Assembly: GCA_023376005.1 (NCBI GenBank)
Contig: CM042157.1
Location: 85,689,322 to 85,753,321 of the forward strand
DNA from: Doryteuthis pealeii
Taxonomy: Eukaryota; Mollusca; Cephalopoda; Myopsida; Loliginidae
Direction: 5' to 3'
Length of the DNA: 64,000 bases
Positions 42,906 through 53,798 of this stretch are shown here, in pieces. The notes under the pieces are model-generated. The model was not told the origin of the DNA and made no database searches. It worked only from the letters and a program-made list of their open reading frames with translations. Position numbers and translations under genes: made by a program. Within the stretch, counting starts at the first letter, position 1; each line of letters opens with the position of its first letter.

Positions 42906-43084
42906 TAGGGGACAAAAGAAGTGGCCACCTCAAAAAACTTCGTAGAAGAAATGGACGCATATATGCCAAAAAACAAAAAAACAAAAAAAACAAAACAACA
43001 ACAACAAAAAAAAAAACAACAAAAACGCTGAGTGACCCGGAAAAGGAACTGGGCCCTATCGGATCACTGATTAGCCCAGAACCC
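42906..43084 (+). pseudogene. LINE remnant with A-rich interruptions
   Basis: Equivalent of 11435-11600; GPYRSLISPEPP is readable in one frame after a poly-A and CAA-rich stretch. Confidence 0.45.
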
Positions 43085-43480
43085 CCAAAAGGTAATTGAA
43101 GGTGAAGGGATGCTCCATATTCCCTAGAATTGGAACTTCAACACTAGATGCAGTTAAACGTCTTACCCAGGTCACTAAGACCCTCAGACCCCGTCCTCTA
43201 GCACATATATGATAAAGAAAAGTGTTTGGGGGTTGTCATAAGAGCAATATGGTCGGGATAATCCTATAGGTGCTAGGACTTGACATGACCAGCTGAAGGA
43301 GGCCTCTCCAACCTCACGTCTATCCTAAGTAAAGGAACAAAGTGAAGTGTTGCATGTTATAAACTGTTCAGGATTCCGCCCTTAAACATTACGGGTCGGC
43401 TGGATGGGGGAGTCTTACCTATCTGCAGAGGTGCAGTCGATGTATTCTCCAGCCCAAGCCAACAGGTTAGTTACGCTCTA
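43085..43480 (-). repeat. Old diverged DR1 relative, half B only
   Basis: It follows DR1 block order (GGGATGCTCCATATTCCC, TAAACGTCTTACCCAGG, GACATGACCAGCTGAAGG, GCAGAGGTGCAGTCG) at much lower identity than the young copies, so an older subfamily is present. Confidence 0.65.
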
Positions 43481-43983
43481 CGCTCACCGGGAAACTTACA
43501 TATATTATGAGGAGGCAATCAAGACATACATAGAGAGGGGAAAGTGATTGGCAGAACGTGGGGTAAGAGACGGGACAGATTTTTTACTTAATTGCAAATT
43601 ACGACTAATTAGAGCCAATTAAAATGGATTTTTTTCAAACATACCTTTTTGACCCGAATGGGGTTGATATGCCGTAAAACAAAACAACTAGCCTGTTCAA
43701 CAAATAAACCAACCCAAACCAGATACCTCAAATGTTTAAGCCATTTGTGTTTCTGGTTGTAAAGTGAAGAATCATTTTGGTATTATAACTAAGTTGTAAA
43801 CTGATCCCCCAACGTAAAAGAACCAAGCAGGAAAGAAGTGCAGGAAGTAATAAAATCAGTAAAGTCTGCTTCTGATCTGAACGGAGTGCCATAGAGGGTT
43901 TATAAAAAATGCGACCCAAAAGTAAGTGAGGCGGGTATTGAGGTCTGATCAGGCAAGAAATGGAGTACCATAGAGGTTTAGTT
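43481..43983. other. Spacer with hairpin tail and LINE RT remnant
   Basis: 43500-43620 contains the block repeated at 62600-62700 (inverted) and 62950-63015. A DR1-type tail (TTGATATGCCGTAAAAC) is at 43661. 43810-43950 carries a LINE frame: EVQEVIKSVKSASDLNGVP, a stop, then RVYKKCDPKVSEAG. Confidence 0.5.
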
Positions 43984-44478
43984 TGGTTTACGGCATATCA
44001 ACCTCAGTGGGTCATTTAATGCCGATAAAGTTTTGAAATAAAGTCTTTCTTAATGGATGTTCAATTTTTATAAATACATTTTTCTATTTAATCCATAGAT
44101 GGGACCCTAACAGGTACTACCACTCCGAGTCAGAGTAGACCAGGGGGCAATGGTGATGAAGGGGTGCTCCACATTCCCCAAACCTCCAAAACTGGAACCT
44201 CACCATCAGATATAGTTTAACGTCATTCCCAGGACATGTAGACACTCAGTCACCGCCTTCTAGCACCCATATGGTAAAAAGGGTTGGGGTTGCCATGAGG
44301 GCAACCATATGTGCTAGGCCTCTCCGACCGCCCGTCAAGCCTAAGTAAGGGTCTAACTGGAGTGTTCATCCACCAAGACTCCGTCCTTAAGCATCATGGG
44401 TCGCCACCCATTTGGGGGAGTATTACTCCTCTGCAGAGGTGCAGTCGGTGTATTCTAACGCCCCAGCCGACAGGGCGG
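43984..44478 (-). repeat. DR1, internal deletions, half B copy
   Basis: Equivalent of 12157-12531 but extends to the 5' end ACAGGGCGG. Confidence 0.85.
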
Positions 44479-45056
44479 GCCACAGAGGAACTAAAAGTAG
44501 CAAATGAAAAGGTTGCGACAAAAAACAAAAAAAACCCCAAAAAACGCTCGTATGCGCCGTTGCTAAAGGTCGAACAGGTTTAGGTTATTTTCCCAGGCCA
44601 CGAATAGAGTTAACGAGGGGAAAAGAACAATACCATCTTATACAAGAATAAATTCGTAAGGGGGTAGAAGAAAGAAGGATAACAAAGATGGTTGGCCTAA
44701 GCCAACAAGGGGCCTGGACAAGGTGGGAAAACATCATAAAGCGGAAATTGAAATGGTCAGATATATGGCATGCTAATTGTAGCAAATTAACATTTTTGGT
44801 ACAGTCAGTTTATGACGTGTTACTGAGCCCCACAAATCTTCACACCTGGAAGAAAATAGAGTCCCCAGCTTTATGCAGGTAGGAGTTCTTTGCAACATAT
44901 TCTGAGTGGGTGCTCCAAGGCGCTGACTGACAGTCGGTATCGTTGGTACCATGACCAGATTCTAAATGCTATCGCAAACACCCTTGACAACGCGATCCAC
45001 TCTAACAGCATGAAGGTAAACAAGAACAAAATACATTTGTGTCAAGGCTGGAGACC
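44479..45056 (+). pseudogene. Zinc-finger LINE C-terminal fragment, half B only
   Basis: From about 44650: RVEERRITKMVGLSQQGAWT, RWENIIKRKLKWSDIW, FLVQSVYDVLLSPTNLHTWK then, after a frameshift at about 44880, QHILSGCSKALTDSRYRW and YHDQILNAIANTL. H-x4-C in HILSGC fits the second half of a CCHC knuckle; the preceding Cys pair is reduced to one visible Cys (SPALCR). Such a knuckle followed by YRW-HD is typical of LINEs with a C-terminal restriction-like endonuclease, which I infer but cannot prove. It is probably the same element as 40430-43950. Confidence 0.6.
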
Positions 45057-45622
45057 ACCCTGTCGGCTGTGGCGTTAGAATACACCGACTGCACCTCTGC
45101 AGAGGGGTAAGACTGCTCCAATGGGGCCACCTGTTGACCGTGGGTGGCGACCCGTGATGCTTAAGGATAGAACCCAGGTGGATGAGCAGTTCATGACATG
45201 CAATACTCCACTTTGGCCCTATCTTGAGCTAGACGGGTTGTCGGAGAGGCCCCCTTCGATCAATCGGCTGCCCACGTCAAGTTCTAGCACCTATACGATT
45301 GCCTATTGCCCTTATGGCAACCCACAATCCTTTTTATCATATGGGTGCTAGAATGCAGTGACTGAGGGTCTACATGTCCAGGGAATGACGTTAAACTCTA
45401 TCTGATGGTGAGGTTACAGTTCTGGAGGTTTGGGGAATGTGGAGCACCCCTTCATCACCATTGCTCCCTAGTCCACTCTGACCCGGAGTGGTAGTACATG
45501 TTAGGGTCCCATCTATGGGTTAAATAGAAAAACATGAGTTTATAAACAAAATTGTAATATTCATTAAGAATTAATTTATTTCAAAACTTTGTCGGCATTA
45601 AATGACCAAAACAAAACAAAAT
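45057..45622 (+). repeat. DR1, near full length, half B copy
   Basis: Equivalent of the truncated 12556-12862 but complete at the 5' end; the hairpin is partly missing before the ACAAAAC tail. Confidence 0.87.
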
Positions 45623-45636
45623 CTCCACACAGAATG

Positions 45637-45945
45637 ATGATTATATACAAGGGAGAGTCAAAATTATCTGCACTATCGCCATAACATATCTTTATTATCG
45701 TCACACTGCGTTCTGCGCATGCGTGCTAATAGCTGGCACTGCCGTGGTCTCCTGATCACGCCATTTTGCTTGCTGTCTTTACAGGGTAAACATGACTGCT
45801 ACACTAGCAATATGCACCAAGGAAAATCCAAGAGCAGTGACCCGATTTCTCTGATCGGAAGGAGTGTCAGGGTCTGAAATTCATCGGAAGCTTTTTGCAC
45901 AATTCGGGAACAAAGAAGTTTAAAAGTGGCCGGACTTGCGTGACA
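45637..45945 (+). pseudogene. mariner 5' end and transposase N-terminus, half B copy
   Basis: The ATG at 45792 opens MTATLAICTKENPRAVTRFL, a stop where Trp is expected, then SEGVSGSEIHRKLFAQFGN and KFKSGRTCVTHE out of frame. This is the N-terminal HTH of a mariner transposase. No DDD catalytic residues remain. Confidence 0.72.
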
Positions 45946-47167
45946 CACGAATGAAAATGCCAAAGATGTGGTGCATAAAATGGAAGCATGACCAACCGAA
46001 AACATTTTTTCTTTTTTTTTTGGGGGGGGGGTACGCAAGCTTGTGGACTGCTGGACCAAAAGCATCCAAAAAGTAAGTGAATATACAGAAAAAAAGTACT
46101 TGTCTATTCCCTGCTTTGTGTAAATACATTGAAAAAAAAAAAAAAAAGAAGACACTAGAGTGTGGATAATTTTGGGCTCTCGCTCAGACTGAACTCTTCA
46201 ATCTTGGCTAGGTAAAGTGTAGGAGAAGGAAAACTCTGCATTTAAACCTGTTAAACTCCGCTTAAGAAAAATTAGCCTTGCATCGCATCCTTCTCCTGCA
46301 GAGGGTTTGGTCCTCTTCTCCCCCTCTCTCTATATATATATGTATCAGACAAAACATGACCCGCTGGGTCACCCATTAAGCTCTCGGTAGATAATTGGGA
46401 TTAGGGAAAAGAGACTTTGCCAAGTTTAATTGAATTTAAAAAAAAAAAACAACCCAAAAAACAAACAAAAAAAAAACAACATACGACCGAGAGTTTAAAA
46501 ACTTTAAAACCATTTTGTAAGATTTCTAAGAAAAGGGAAATTTTGACCTAATTTATAAATGAATGAACAATGTAATTTTATTAAGCTACGGGCTCATCGC
46601 TGAGGCTGAATCTTGATGCTCTAATATCCTCGTTTTCGCAAAATTTAGCCTTTAGAAAACTAGGATTTTTAGTGCATTTTAGTAGACGATCTTTGATGCT
46701 ATTTCCTTAAACAATGGTGCAAGTAAAATATCTCATTTTTGGTATCAGTATTCAGTATACTAACACACAACTTTCACATAGATGGAGAATTTGATATTTA
46801 AAAAAAGTAAAAAATCGACATACACTAGTGTACATGGCTCCCCCCCCCCACAGTGGAGGACCAAACCAAGGGATATATAAGCAAACTGATAAATAAATTC
46901 CCCATTTTGTCTGGAGATCGTATAGGCGAGAAACTGTCAGTAACCAGATATTGACTCCATGTCCACGCTACCTTAACTCTCTCGCTTTCTCTCTCTATAT
47001 AAAGTAAACTCATCGGGAAGGCCTAAAGTCGGTATCAGCCAACTATGGGTTAAATAGTACCACTACTGTTCTTCTACAAGGATCGATATGACATTAAATA
47101 ACCCATGAAGTTGATATGCAGTTAAACAAAGAAAACTCAAGAAACCATCTTTTTTAGTTATAAAAAA
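45946..47167. other. Spacer equivalent of 13176-14410
   Basis: SINE-B 3' fragment at 46205-46340, poly-A tracts, SINE-A 3' end at 47019. No gene is seen. Confidence 0.55.
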
Positions 47168-47427
47168 AGTAAAAAGTAAGTAGTCGGGGCGGCCTAAAGT
47201 CGGTATTAGCCAATCAGCGAGGGAGTCTATCCCTTTTTCACTAGTGCTAGACCAAGGAGATTGTTTTTTGCGTCTGAGGTGGAGCGCCACACCTATCATC
47301 AGCTCCTTACTTACCGCACAGATCCCTGTGCTACTCATACGCTGAATTGAGTCGGCGAGGGCCGGTATCGAACTAGGAACCTTGTGGTTGTAGCCGAACG
47401 CTCTACCGACTGAGTTAACCCGGCCCT
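47168..47427 (-). mobile_element. SINE-A, full length, half B copy
   Basis: Same insertion as 14412-14667. Confidence 0.85.
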
Positions 47428-47534
47428 TAGCTTTTTTTTCTGGATTTTCAATATTGTATTTGATGAATTCACTCAAAATACCCAACAAGGGTTGACATGC
47501 GTACAACCAACCAACCCAATTCTAAACTTAAATA

Positions 47535-48630
47535 CTTTTCTTTGTTATTGTCTACGTGATCATTAAGTTAAATTTAATATCGGAATTTTCAAATATCAGC
47601 TGTTTTCTAATGACGTAGATATCGGATGATTTTGTTACCCGTGTCATTCCGATGACAATGAAGTTTTCTATTGACGTAGATATTGTCATTGGAATTTAAA
47701 CAATTATTTCTATTGTTGCTAAAATATTTCCAAACTAATTTTCTTTTTCTCTGAATGTTTGAGATGAGGCCTGAAGATTAGTATTATTAGTGTTAATCGG
47801 GCTATTGTCCCCATCTTCATTGTTATTTGTACAACGTTTCGGCCGATATGCCCTCCGGCCTTCTTCAGGTATTTTTGTCGGACTCGGGAACCTTGTCAGA
47901 CTCGGGAACCTTCTTTTCGAACTCGAGAACTTTCTTGTCGTATTCGGGAGCCATTACGGAACTTTGAACTTAACCCTTTATTTATTCCACGGGGGTATTC
48001 TGTTCTCATTCCGCTAACCATAGCTGAGGTAGGAGTTGTGTTAATTAATTATTTTTCTAACTGCTTTCACTCAGGGTTGAACTCGGGAACCAGAGATAAC
48101 TGTCACTTAGAACTGTCTTTTAACCCAACTGCAAAGTTCCGTGATGGCTCCCGAATACGACAAGAAAGTTCCCGAGTTCGAAAATAAGGTTCCCGAGTCC
48201 GAGAATGTTCCCGAGTCCGACAAGAAATACCTGAAGAAGGTCGGAGGGTATATCGGCCGAAACGTTGTACAAATAACAATGAAGATGGGGACAATAGTCC
48301 GATTAACACTAATAATACTAATTTTCTTTCTATTCTCTTTTGTTTACACAATTCAAAAACTTAATTCATAACATACAATTGTAAAACTAATTATTTAAGA
48401 AAACTTAATTATTTTAATTTATTCAATTCCACATGCCGTAAAAATATAGGGGTCAATCCCTATAAATACTTACGCCTATTTTTGCTAGATAAACTAAAGA
48501 AACCAAATTAAAAACAGAATAATGAAAGAAAATTCAAAGGCAGAATAAGTGAAGAGTTTTTCAAAATTTGAAAACAAATTCTTATTTTTTCATTACAGAC
48601 GAGGATCACCTCTCTTGTTTTTTTAAAATC
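47535..48630 (+). repeat. Left inverted-repeat arm, half B, with fold-back insert
   Basis: Equivalent of 14776-15292, enlarged by the fold-back element at 47750-48330. Confidence 0.8.
47750..48330. mobile_element. Fold-back element with ~190-bp inverted arms, half B only
   Basis: Arms at about 47783-47975 and 48120-48311 are near-perfect reverse complements around a ~140-base centre. ACTAATTTTCTTT occurs on both flanks (about 47737 and 48319), consistent with a ~13-bp target duplication; half A has this block once, empty, near 14980-14992. Each arm holds GGCCGATATG/CATATCGGCC-like stems and repeated TTCCCGAGTCCGA units. The CTGAAGA to GAAAC motif (48231-48262; mirrored 47837-47868) is of the kind I associate with Penelope-like element termini. 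Confidence 0.75.
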
Positions 48631-48654
48631 TGAATTTTCTAAAGGAAGCTAACC

Positions 48655-48870
48655 CGTGTGTGTGTGTGTGTGTGTGTGTGTGACCCGAATCAAGCACAAA
48701 CTTTTACATGCCCGTGTATTGGCATATCACGTTGACTTAGCAAACCGAGGAATTATAATCCCGAAATTGATTCGTCGGTAAGATGTTTATATAGGGACAT
48801 AAGATAGAGGCAGACCACCAACCTGATTATGGGTCTATCGACACACACACACACACACATACACACACAC
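48655..48870. repeat. (GT)n and (CA)n microsatellites
   Basis: GT run at 48655-48683 and interrupted CA run at 48840-48869, with ~150 bases of spacer between. In half A about 690 further bases separate them. Confidence 0.9.
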
Positions 48871-49199
48871 CTAATGGTCTGCTCTTATCGTTTCTGAGAC
48901 AGAAGCATCTGTTCCAATTGGTGTTAATTCTGTTCCACGCAGAACACGGATTTTGAGGAATTAATCTCTCGGGGAAAGTTGCAAGACGAGAAAACGAATG
49001 TTTGCAATGGCCGAGTGGAAATGTTTCTTTCTGATTAGACATTTTCTTCTTCTTTTAATTCATTGATCTCTCAACGTCTGTCGTTTTTGCAAAGACGACG
49101 ACGACGACGACGACGACAGATCATCGATCTCGCAATCTCTAAGTTCGGCAAAAAGTAACGGGATTACAACGGTTTGTTTAGAAGTTTCAATTTCTCTTC
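48871..49199. other. Spacer with (GAC)n
   Basis: Equivalent of 16233-16557. Confidence 0.6.
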
Positions 49200-49800
49200 C
49201 GCCCTGTCGGTGGGGCGTTAGAATGCACCGACTGCACCTATGCAGAGGGGTAAGACTCCCCCAATGGGGCCACCTGTTGGCCGTGGGTGGCAACCCGTGA
49301 TGCTTAAGGATAGAGCCCAGGTGGATGAGCAGTTCATGACATGCAATACTCCACTTTGGCCCTATATTGGGCTAGACGGGCGGTTGGAGAGGCCCCCTCC
49401 GATCAATCGGCTGGTCACGTCAAGCCCTAGCACCTATATGATTTTCCCAACCCTATTGCCCTTATGGCAAGCCCCAACCCCTTTCTATCATATGGGTGCT
49501 AGAAGGCGGTGGCTGTGGGTCTACATGTCTTGGAAATGACGTTAAACTCTATCTGATGGTGAGGTTCCAGTTCTGGAGGTTTGGGGAATGTGGAGCACCC
49601 CTTCTTCACCATTGCTCTCTGGTCCACTCTGACCCGGAGTGGTAGTACCTGTTAGTGTCCCATCTATGGGTTAAATAGAAAAATGTATTTAAAAACAAAA
49701 TTGTATTATCCATTAAGAATTGATTTATTTCAAAACTTTATCGGCATTAAATGACCCACTGAAGTTGATATGCCGTAAAACAAAATAAAAACAAACAAAA
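49200..49800 (+). repeat. DR1, full length, half B copy
   Basis: Equivalent of 16558-17160, with a 99-codon open frame on the sense strand (49240-49539). The frame has no known domain. Confidence 0.9.
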
Positions 49801-49965
49801 CGAAGTTCAAATCCTAGACGAAGCTACAGTTCACAGCGCTAATACCCTTGGTAAAGGTATGAATCCAACTCCAGCTATGGTAAATAGTAGGCAAGACTGT
49901 GTTCTTTAAACTTGGCTATGTAACCAGTCTAGGAGAAGGAAAACTAAATTTAAACCTGTGTAGTG
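49801..49965 (+). mobile_element. SINE-B middle and 3' fragment
   Basis: From the B-box stretch through TAACCAGTCTAGGAG to AAACCTGTG. No head. Confidence 0.65.
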
Positions 49966-50307
49966 ACCACCTTCGCTTGGGGGGGTCACTACTAGAATAG
50001 GCTCGGTCCTAATTGGTGATCTATTTTTCAATAAAATAAATAAATACAATTAAATCAATATTGCAAAGTAAGGCCACTGAAGTATATATAAGTTTTGTTG
50101 AACTGTACAGAAAGTTCTTGTCGAACAAGTTTTTGGTTAATCCTTTCTAATTTTCGGGCCAGCTTTTTGGTGTTGGGGTGTACCTAGTGTAACAGTCCAC
50201 TAAAGGTTTCAAAACGAGCGCTTTCGGCAATACAGTTTGCCATTATCAGGTAGGAAACGATGGTATGGTTTCATGTCTCGTTTTTAACGAGAACGAGTAG
50301 TAGCAAG

Positions 50308-50310
<3 letters not shown>
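49966..50310. other. Spacer with a CTGATAA-stem-GAAA motif (minus strand)
   Basis: A short hairpin (GTAGTGACCACC to GGTCACTAC) lies at 49964-49994. At 50222-50249 the minus strand reads CTGATAAT, stem GGCAA/TTGCC, then GAAA. No gene is seen. This is part of the half B-only block 49965-51290. Confidence 0.5.

Positions 50311-50352
<42 letters not shown>
50310..50352. repeat. (TA)n microsatellite
   Basis: TA run directly left of the MITE; the partner run 51086-51124 is directly right and ends in GT repeats. Confidence 0.95.
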
Positions 50353-50357
<5 letters not shown>

Positions 50358-51081
50358 AGACAAAATGATCTGACACATTTGTAGGTTTGATAAAAGGCAA
50401 ATAAAGTAAAAAAACAAAAAAGTGTTTTTATTTTCGAAAAGTACATATAATGCCATTTTTGTTCATATAATGCCATTTTGTTTTGTTTCTTTATAATGCC
50501 ATTGTTTTTCGTTTCTTTTTCAGTTGCTGCCATGAATTGGACTGGTGAGCATCGCGCTTTCATTGTGGAAACGTTTATCAAAACAAACGAATCTGTAACG
50601 GCAACACAAAGAGCGTTCCGTTTGCACTTCAATCTTGGTAGACATGATCCCGTACCAGCTCGAAATACGATCTTGTTATGGGTTACAAACTTCAGAGCTA
50701 CTGGATCTGCATTGAAACGAAAATCAACCGGCCGACCTCGCACCGCCAGAACTCCAGAAAATGTGACAGCGGTAAGAGCTTCAGTTCAACAGTCTCCACT
50801 CCGTTCCACACTTAAACGCGCCCAGGCTCTGAGACTTTCCGAAAGAAGTTTGCGAAGAATTCTTCACAATTATCTTCAAATGTATGCATACAAAATGAAA
50901 GCGCGATGCTCATCAGTCCAATTCATGGCAGCAACTGAAAAAGAAACGAAAAACAATGGCATTATAAAGAAACAAAACAAAATGGCATTATATGTACTTT
51001 TCGAAAATAAAAACACTTTTTTGTTTCTTTATTTTATTTGCATTTTATTTAACCTACAAATGTGTCAGATCATTTTGTCTG

Positions 51082-51085
<4 letters not shown>
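50353..51085 (+). mobile_element. Tc1/mariner-superfamily MITE with ~200-bp terminal inverted repeats, half B only
   Basis: Termini are GGGTAAGACAAAATGATC and its inverse GATCATTTTGTCTGACCC. Arms run about 50353-50560 and 50897-51085 and even include the start of the transposase gene. TA dinucleotides border both ends, but these lie in (TA)n tracts, so the TA target duplication cannot be proven. About 335 bases of unique interior remain. It cannot encode a full transposase. Confidence 0.85.
50532..50896 (+). pseudogene. Truncated transposase N-terminus (DUF4817-like HTH)
   Basis: From ATG 50532: MNWTGEHRAFIVETFIKTN, ESVTATQRAFRLHFNLG, PVPARNTILLWVTNFRATGS, RKSTGRPRTARTPENV and LRLSERSLRRILHNYLQM. 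Two helix-turn-helix DNA-binding regions are separated by the GRPRTARTPE AT-hook-like linker. The catalytic DDE/D domain is absent; at about codon 122 the frame runs into the right inverted arm. A polypyrimidine-CAG just upstream (50508-50522) could be an intron acceptor in the parent element. Confidence 0.8.
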
Positions 51086-51124
<39 letters not shown>

Positions 51125-51136
<12 letters not shown>

Positions 51137-51407
51137 AGTGGACGCAGTCTATCATCCACCCCCGACGAAAGGGACATAAGATCACCTGTGCTCTGCAGAG
51201 TGCAATGAGATTCTCGAGCGCCGGAATTTGTATGAGGAGAGCTTTAAGAACTGAAATAAATCGGGCTGCGTTTTTCACGGGGGGGGGGGAGAGGCAGTTT
51301 GGAAAGATCGAGTGTCCGACGAAGCGAGTGGAAGGTGTCCAATGAAATAGACAATTCAGATCACTTTCATTAAGTTTATGTCTATTAATAAATACTGGTA
51401 GTTGAAC
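51125..51407. other. Spacer
   Basis: No gene is seen; homology with half A resumes at about 51292. Confidence 0.5.
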
Positions 51408-51815
51408 GCCTTCTAGAAGCTTATGATAAAAAAAACTGTTTGGTGGTTGCTATAAGTATTTCCAATTTGAAGAATACGCTCATGATAATCATCTAGGTGT
51501 TGGAAATTGATATATGACTAGCTAATTGATTGGATTGTGCCTCTCTGACCGACCGTCTATCCCAGGAAAGAGTAGAAGTAAGGTGTTGCATGTTATGGGG
51601 TCACTTGGTACGCGTATCATAGACCGCTCAGCCATAATAATTCAATGAACGAAATGAAGATGAATTTCAGCTTTTTCTTTCTTTTCTTTCTTTTCTCCTT
51701 TCTTTTCCTTCTTCCTTTTCCTTCTTGTTTTCTTTTCTCAGGGCTCCAAAATTGGAACTTCTTCATTAGATGCAGTTTAACGTCATACCCAGGACATTTG
51801 TACATTTTGAGTTGT
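51408..51815 (-). repeat. Old diverged DR1 relative, half B copy
   Basis: Equivalent of 17575-17985. Confidence 0.6.
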
Positions 51816-52100
51816 TTTTTTAAAATCTGTGCACGAATTACAAAAGGGTCTAGGGATACCACGAAATGTTCTCTACTTTCATATTCTTCACATTGCCTGC
51901 ATAAATTCTTGTGCAGTTCCCATCTTTTTTCTCTAAGTGTTTCAAGTCAAAGTCGTACAGCCTTACAGCAGCACTGACAAAACTACAGCTTGGAATAATT
52001 TTCGCTTCATCTTATCAGAGAGATCATATTTCTATGTGATCGATAATCTATATTCACCATGCATTTCCTATAGATGAGAAGTCACATAGGACCAATATTC

Positions 52101-52102
<2 letters not shown>

Positions 52103-52160
<58 letters not shown>

Positions 52161-52162
52161 AG
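52103..52162. repeat. (GA)n microsatellite
   Basis: GA run with one extra G; equivalent of 18283-18348. Confidence 0.96.
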
Positions 52163-52249
52163 AATAAAAAAGGACACGGTATTAAAATTAATTCTTAATT
52201 ACAATTTCCGTCAATGAAACTAATCTATCATTCGGACCATATTACATTT

Positions 52250-52450
52250 AGGCACCCCTTTTTGATATCGATTAAGAAAGGACATGTTTTTCATTTACAC
52301 CGTCAATATCCAGTTGTTTGTTAGGGGTTAGTTTTATAATTAGAAAAAAAGATCTAAAAATCGTCTGTTAAAACAACCGGATATTGACGGTGTAAATGAA
52401 AAACCCGTCCTTTCTTAATCGAGATCAAAAAGGGGTGCCTAAAGGTCATA
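52250..52450. repeat. Inverted repeat (hairpin), shortened version
   Basis: Equivalent of 18437-18722; the left arm is ~50 bases shorter. Confidence 0.75.
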
Positions 52451-52735
52451 TTCTCGTGCAGCTCTCATCTAGCCTATTCTCTAGTCGCTTAGTTAGGGTC
52501 CAGGTGGTGCAGCCGTACAGCAGTACTGACACGACAACGGCCTGGAAGAACCGTCTCTTTAACTTGTCTGTGAGATTGGACCTCCATATGATCGATAATT
52601 TATTTATAGCGGCCCATGCTTTTCCTATACGTGCATTAACGTCGTTTTCTGTGGTGGAGATGTTACTGCCTAAGTATATAAATTGTTCTACAGAGTTTAG
52701 GAGTTTGCCATCGATGGTTGAGCAAGGACGAACTC
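52440..52735 (-). pseudogene. RTE-like LINE RT C-terminal part, inverted, uninterrupted copy
   Basis: On the minus strand: TIDGKLLNSVEQF, STTENDVNARIGK, KLSIIWRSNLTDKLKR, QAVVVSVLLYGCTTW and TLTKRLENRLD-like sequence in one mostly open frame. This is the empty-site allele for the SINE-B at 18868. Confidence 0.78.
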
Positions 52736-52940
52736 ATAAGCGACGTCCTCCTGTGGAAGCCAGCACATGGACAAGCCAGTGTGGGCCGACCAGCAAAAAC
52801 GTACGTTGGTCAGCTCTGTGCGGATGCAGGATGCTGCATAGAGGACCTCCCGAGAATGATGAGCGATAGAAACGGATGGAGAGAGATTGTCATGGATATC
52901 CGCGCTGAAAGCGCGACATGATGATGATGATGATGATGAA
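52736..52940 (+). pseudogene. RTE-like LINE C-terminus and (TGA)n tail, half B copy
   Basis: SKDELISDVLLWKPAHGQ, ASVGRPAKTYVGQLCADAG and DRNGWREIVMDIRAESAT, stop, then (ATG/TGA)n. The junction with the opposite-strand part is at about 52730-52736, the same as in half A. Confidence 0.8.
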
Positions 52941-53798
52941 AGGTGATATGGTCCTATGATTCTATCCCAAATAGAACCTATGCTTATATAACACTTAGAT
53001 AGAACATATGATTCTATAACACTTGGAATGTACCATTCTATAACACTAAGATAGAATCTCTGCATAAAATCAAGATTTAGAATCCTGGAGTTTGAACACC
53101 GACTTTTGGCACCGATAAGAAACATACAACTGCAGATCATCGTCTTCTTTACCCCAACTCCCCGCGGGTGGGGGGTGGCGGGTTATTCTATCCCGGATTG
53201 TTTCGATTCACCTTTTGCCGAGATGATATGGTATTTCCAAATAAGTGACAGCTGTTAATATTGAATTGGGATTGGTTTCTTATTGATTTCATCTTTTGTT
53301 TCTGTTAGTTTTCGTTTTGGTCAATATCTGAATTTGATCATCCAATGGTCTAAACCCCCCTTTTTCCTTTCATGTTTGTTCTTCGACGCCACCCCCACCC
53401 CCACCACTCACTCACCCCCTCTCTCGTTCATACTTTGTCCATCATCGAATTGACCATCTGCCTATCCATCTGTTTCGCCAAAACGCCTTGAGCTATTGAT
53501 ATTAGGGGCCGGGGGGGGGGAGGGGGGCTCTACTTGACTTGACGCGCTTTTAATGGTCGGGTCTCGGATTTTATTAATTTAGATTCAATTTCTCATCGAT
53601 TAGAAGATAAGTATATCGTTATTAAAACCAAACTGGAAGACATTCGAAAGTAGGTGCGTGCTATTATTACAACTAACAGCGTTACGTGGTGAATTGGTCA
53701 CCCCGTCGGCGGGGCTTAGAATATGCTGTAAAGAAGAGTCACAATGTATAATGACAAACGATAACACGATAAACTTTGGAAAACTTTATTCTACTTAG
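52941..53798. other. Spacer equivalent of 19469-20324
   Basis: G-runs and C-runs differ in length between the halves. No gene is seen. Confidence 0.6.

Noticed and set aside
9946..47427. tRNA genes at 10120-10189, 14595-14667, 36860-36931, 40350-40420 and 47355-47427
   Set aside because: A- and B-box-like sequences are present, but the anticodon stem does not pair and each is fused to the same ~180-base body; they are SINE-A heads.
48231..48262. Functional hammerhead ribozyme at the fold-back arm
   Set aside because: Core boxes and helix II are present and a two-pair helix III with GTA could form, but no helix I pairs across the core, and there is an extra base before helix II. Kept only as part of the motif family.
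4630..49539. Repeated 60-99 aa open frames in DR1 as a small gene family
   Set aside because: They occur in a retroposon in both orientations, many copies are truncated or frameshifted, and no domain is recognisable.
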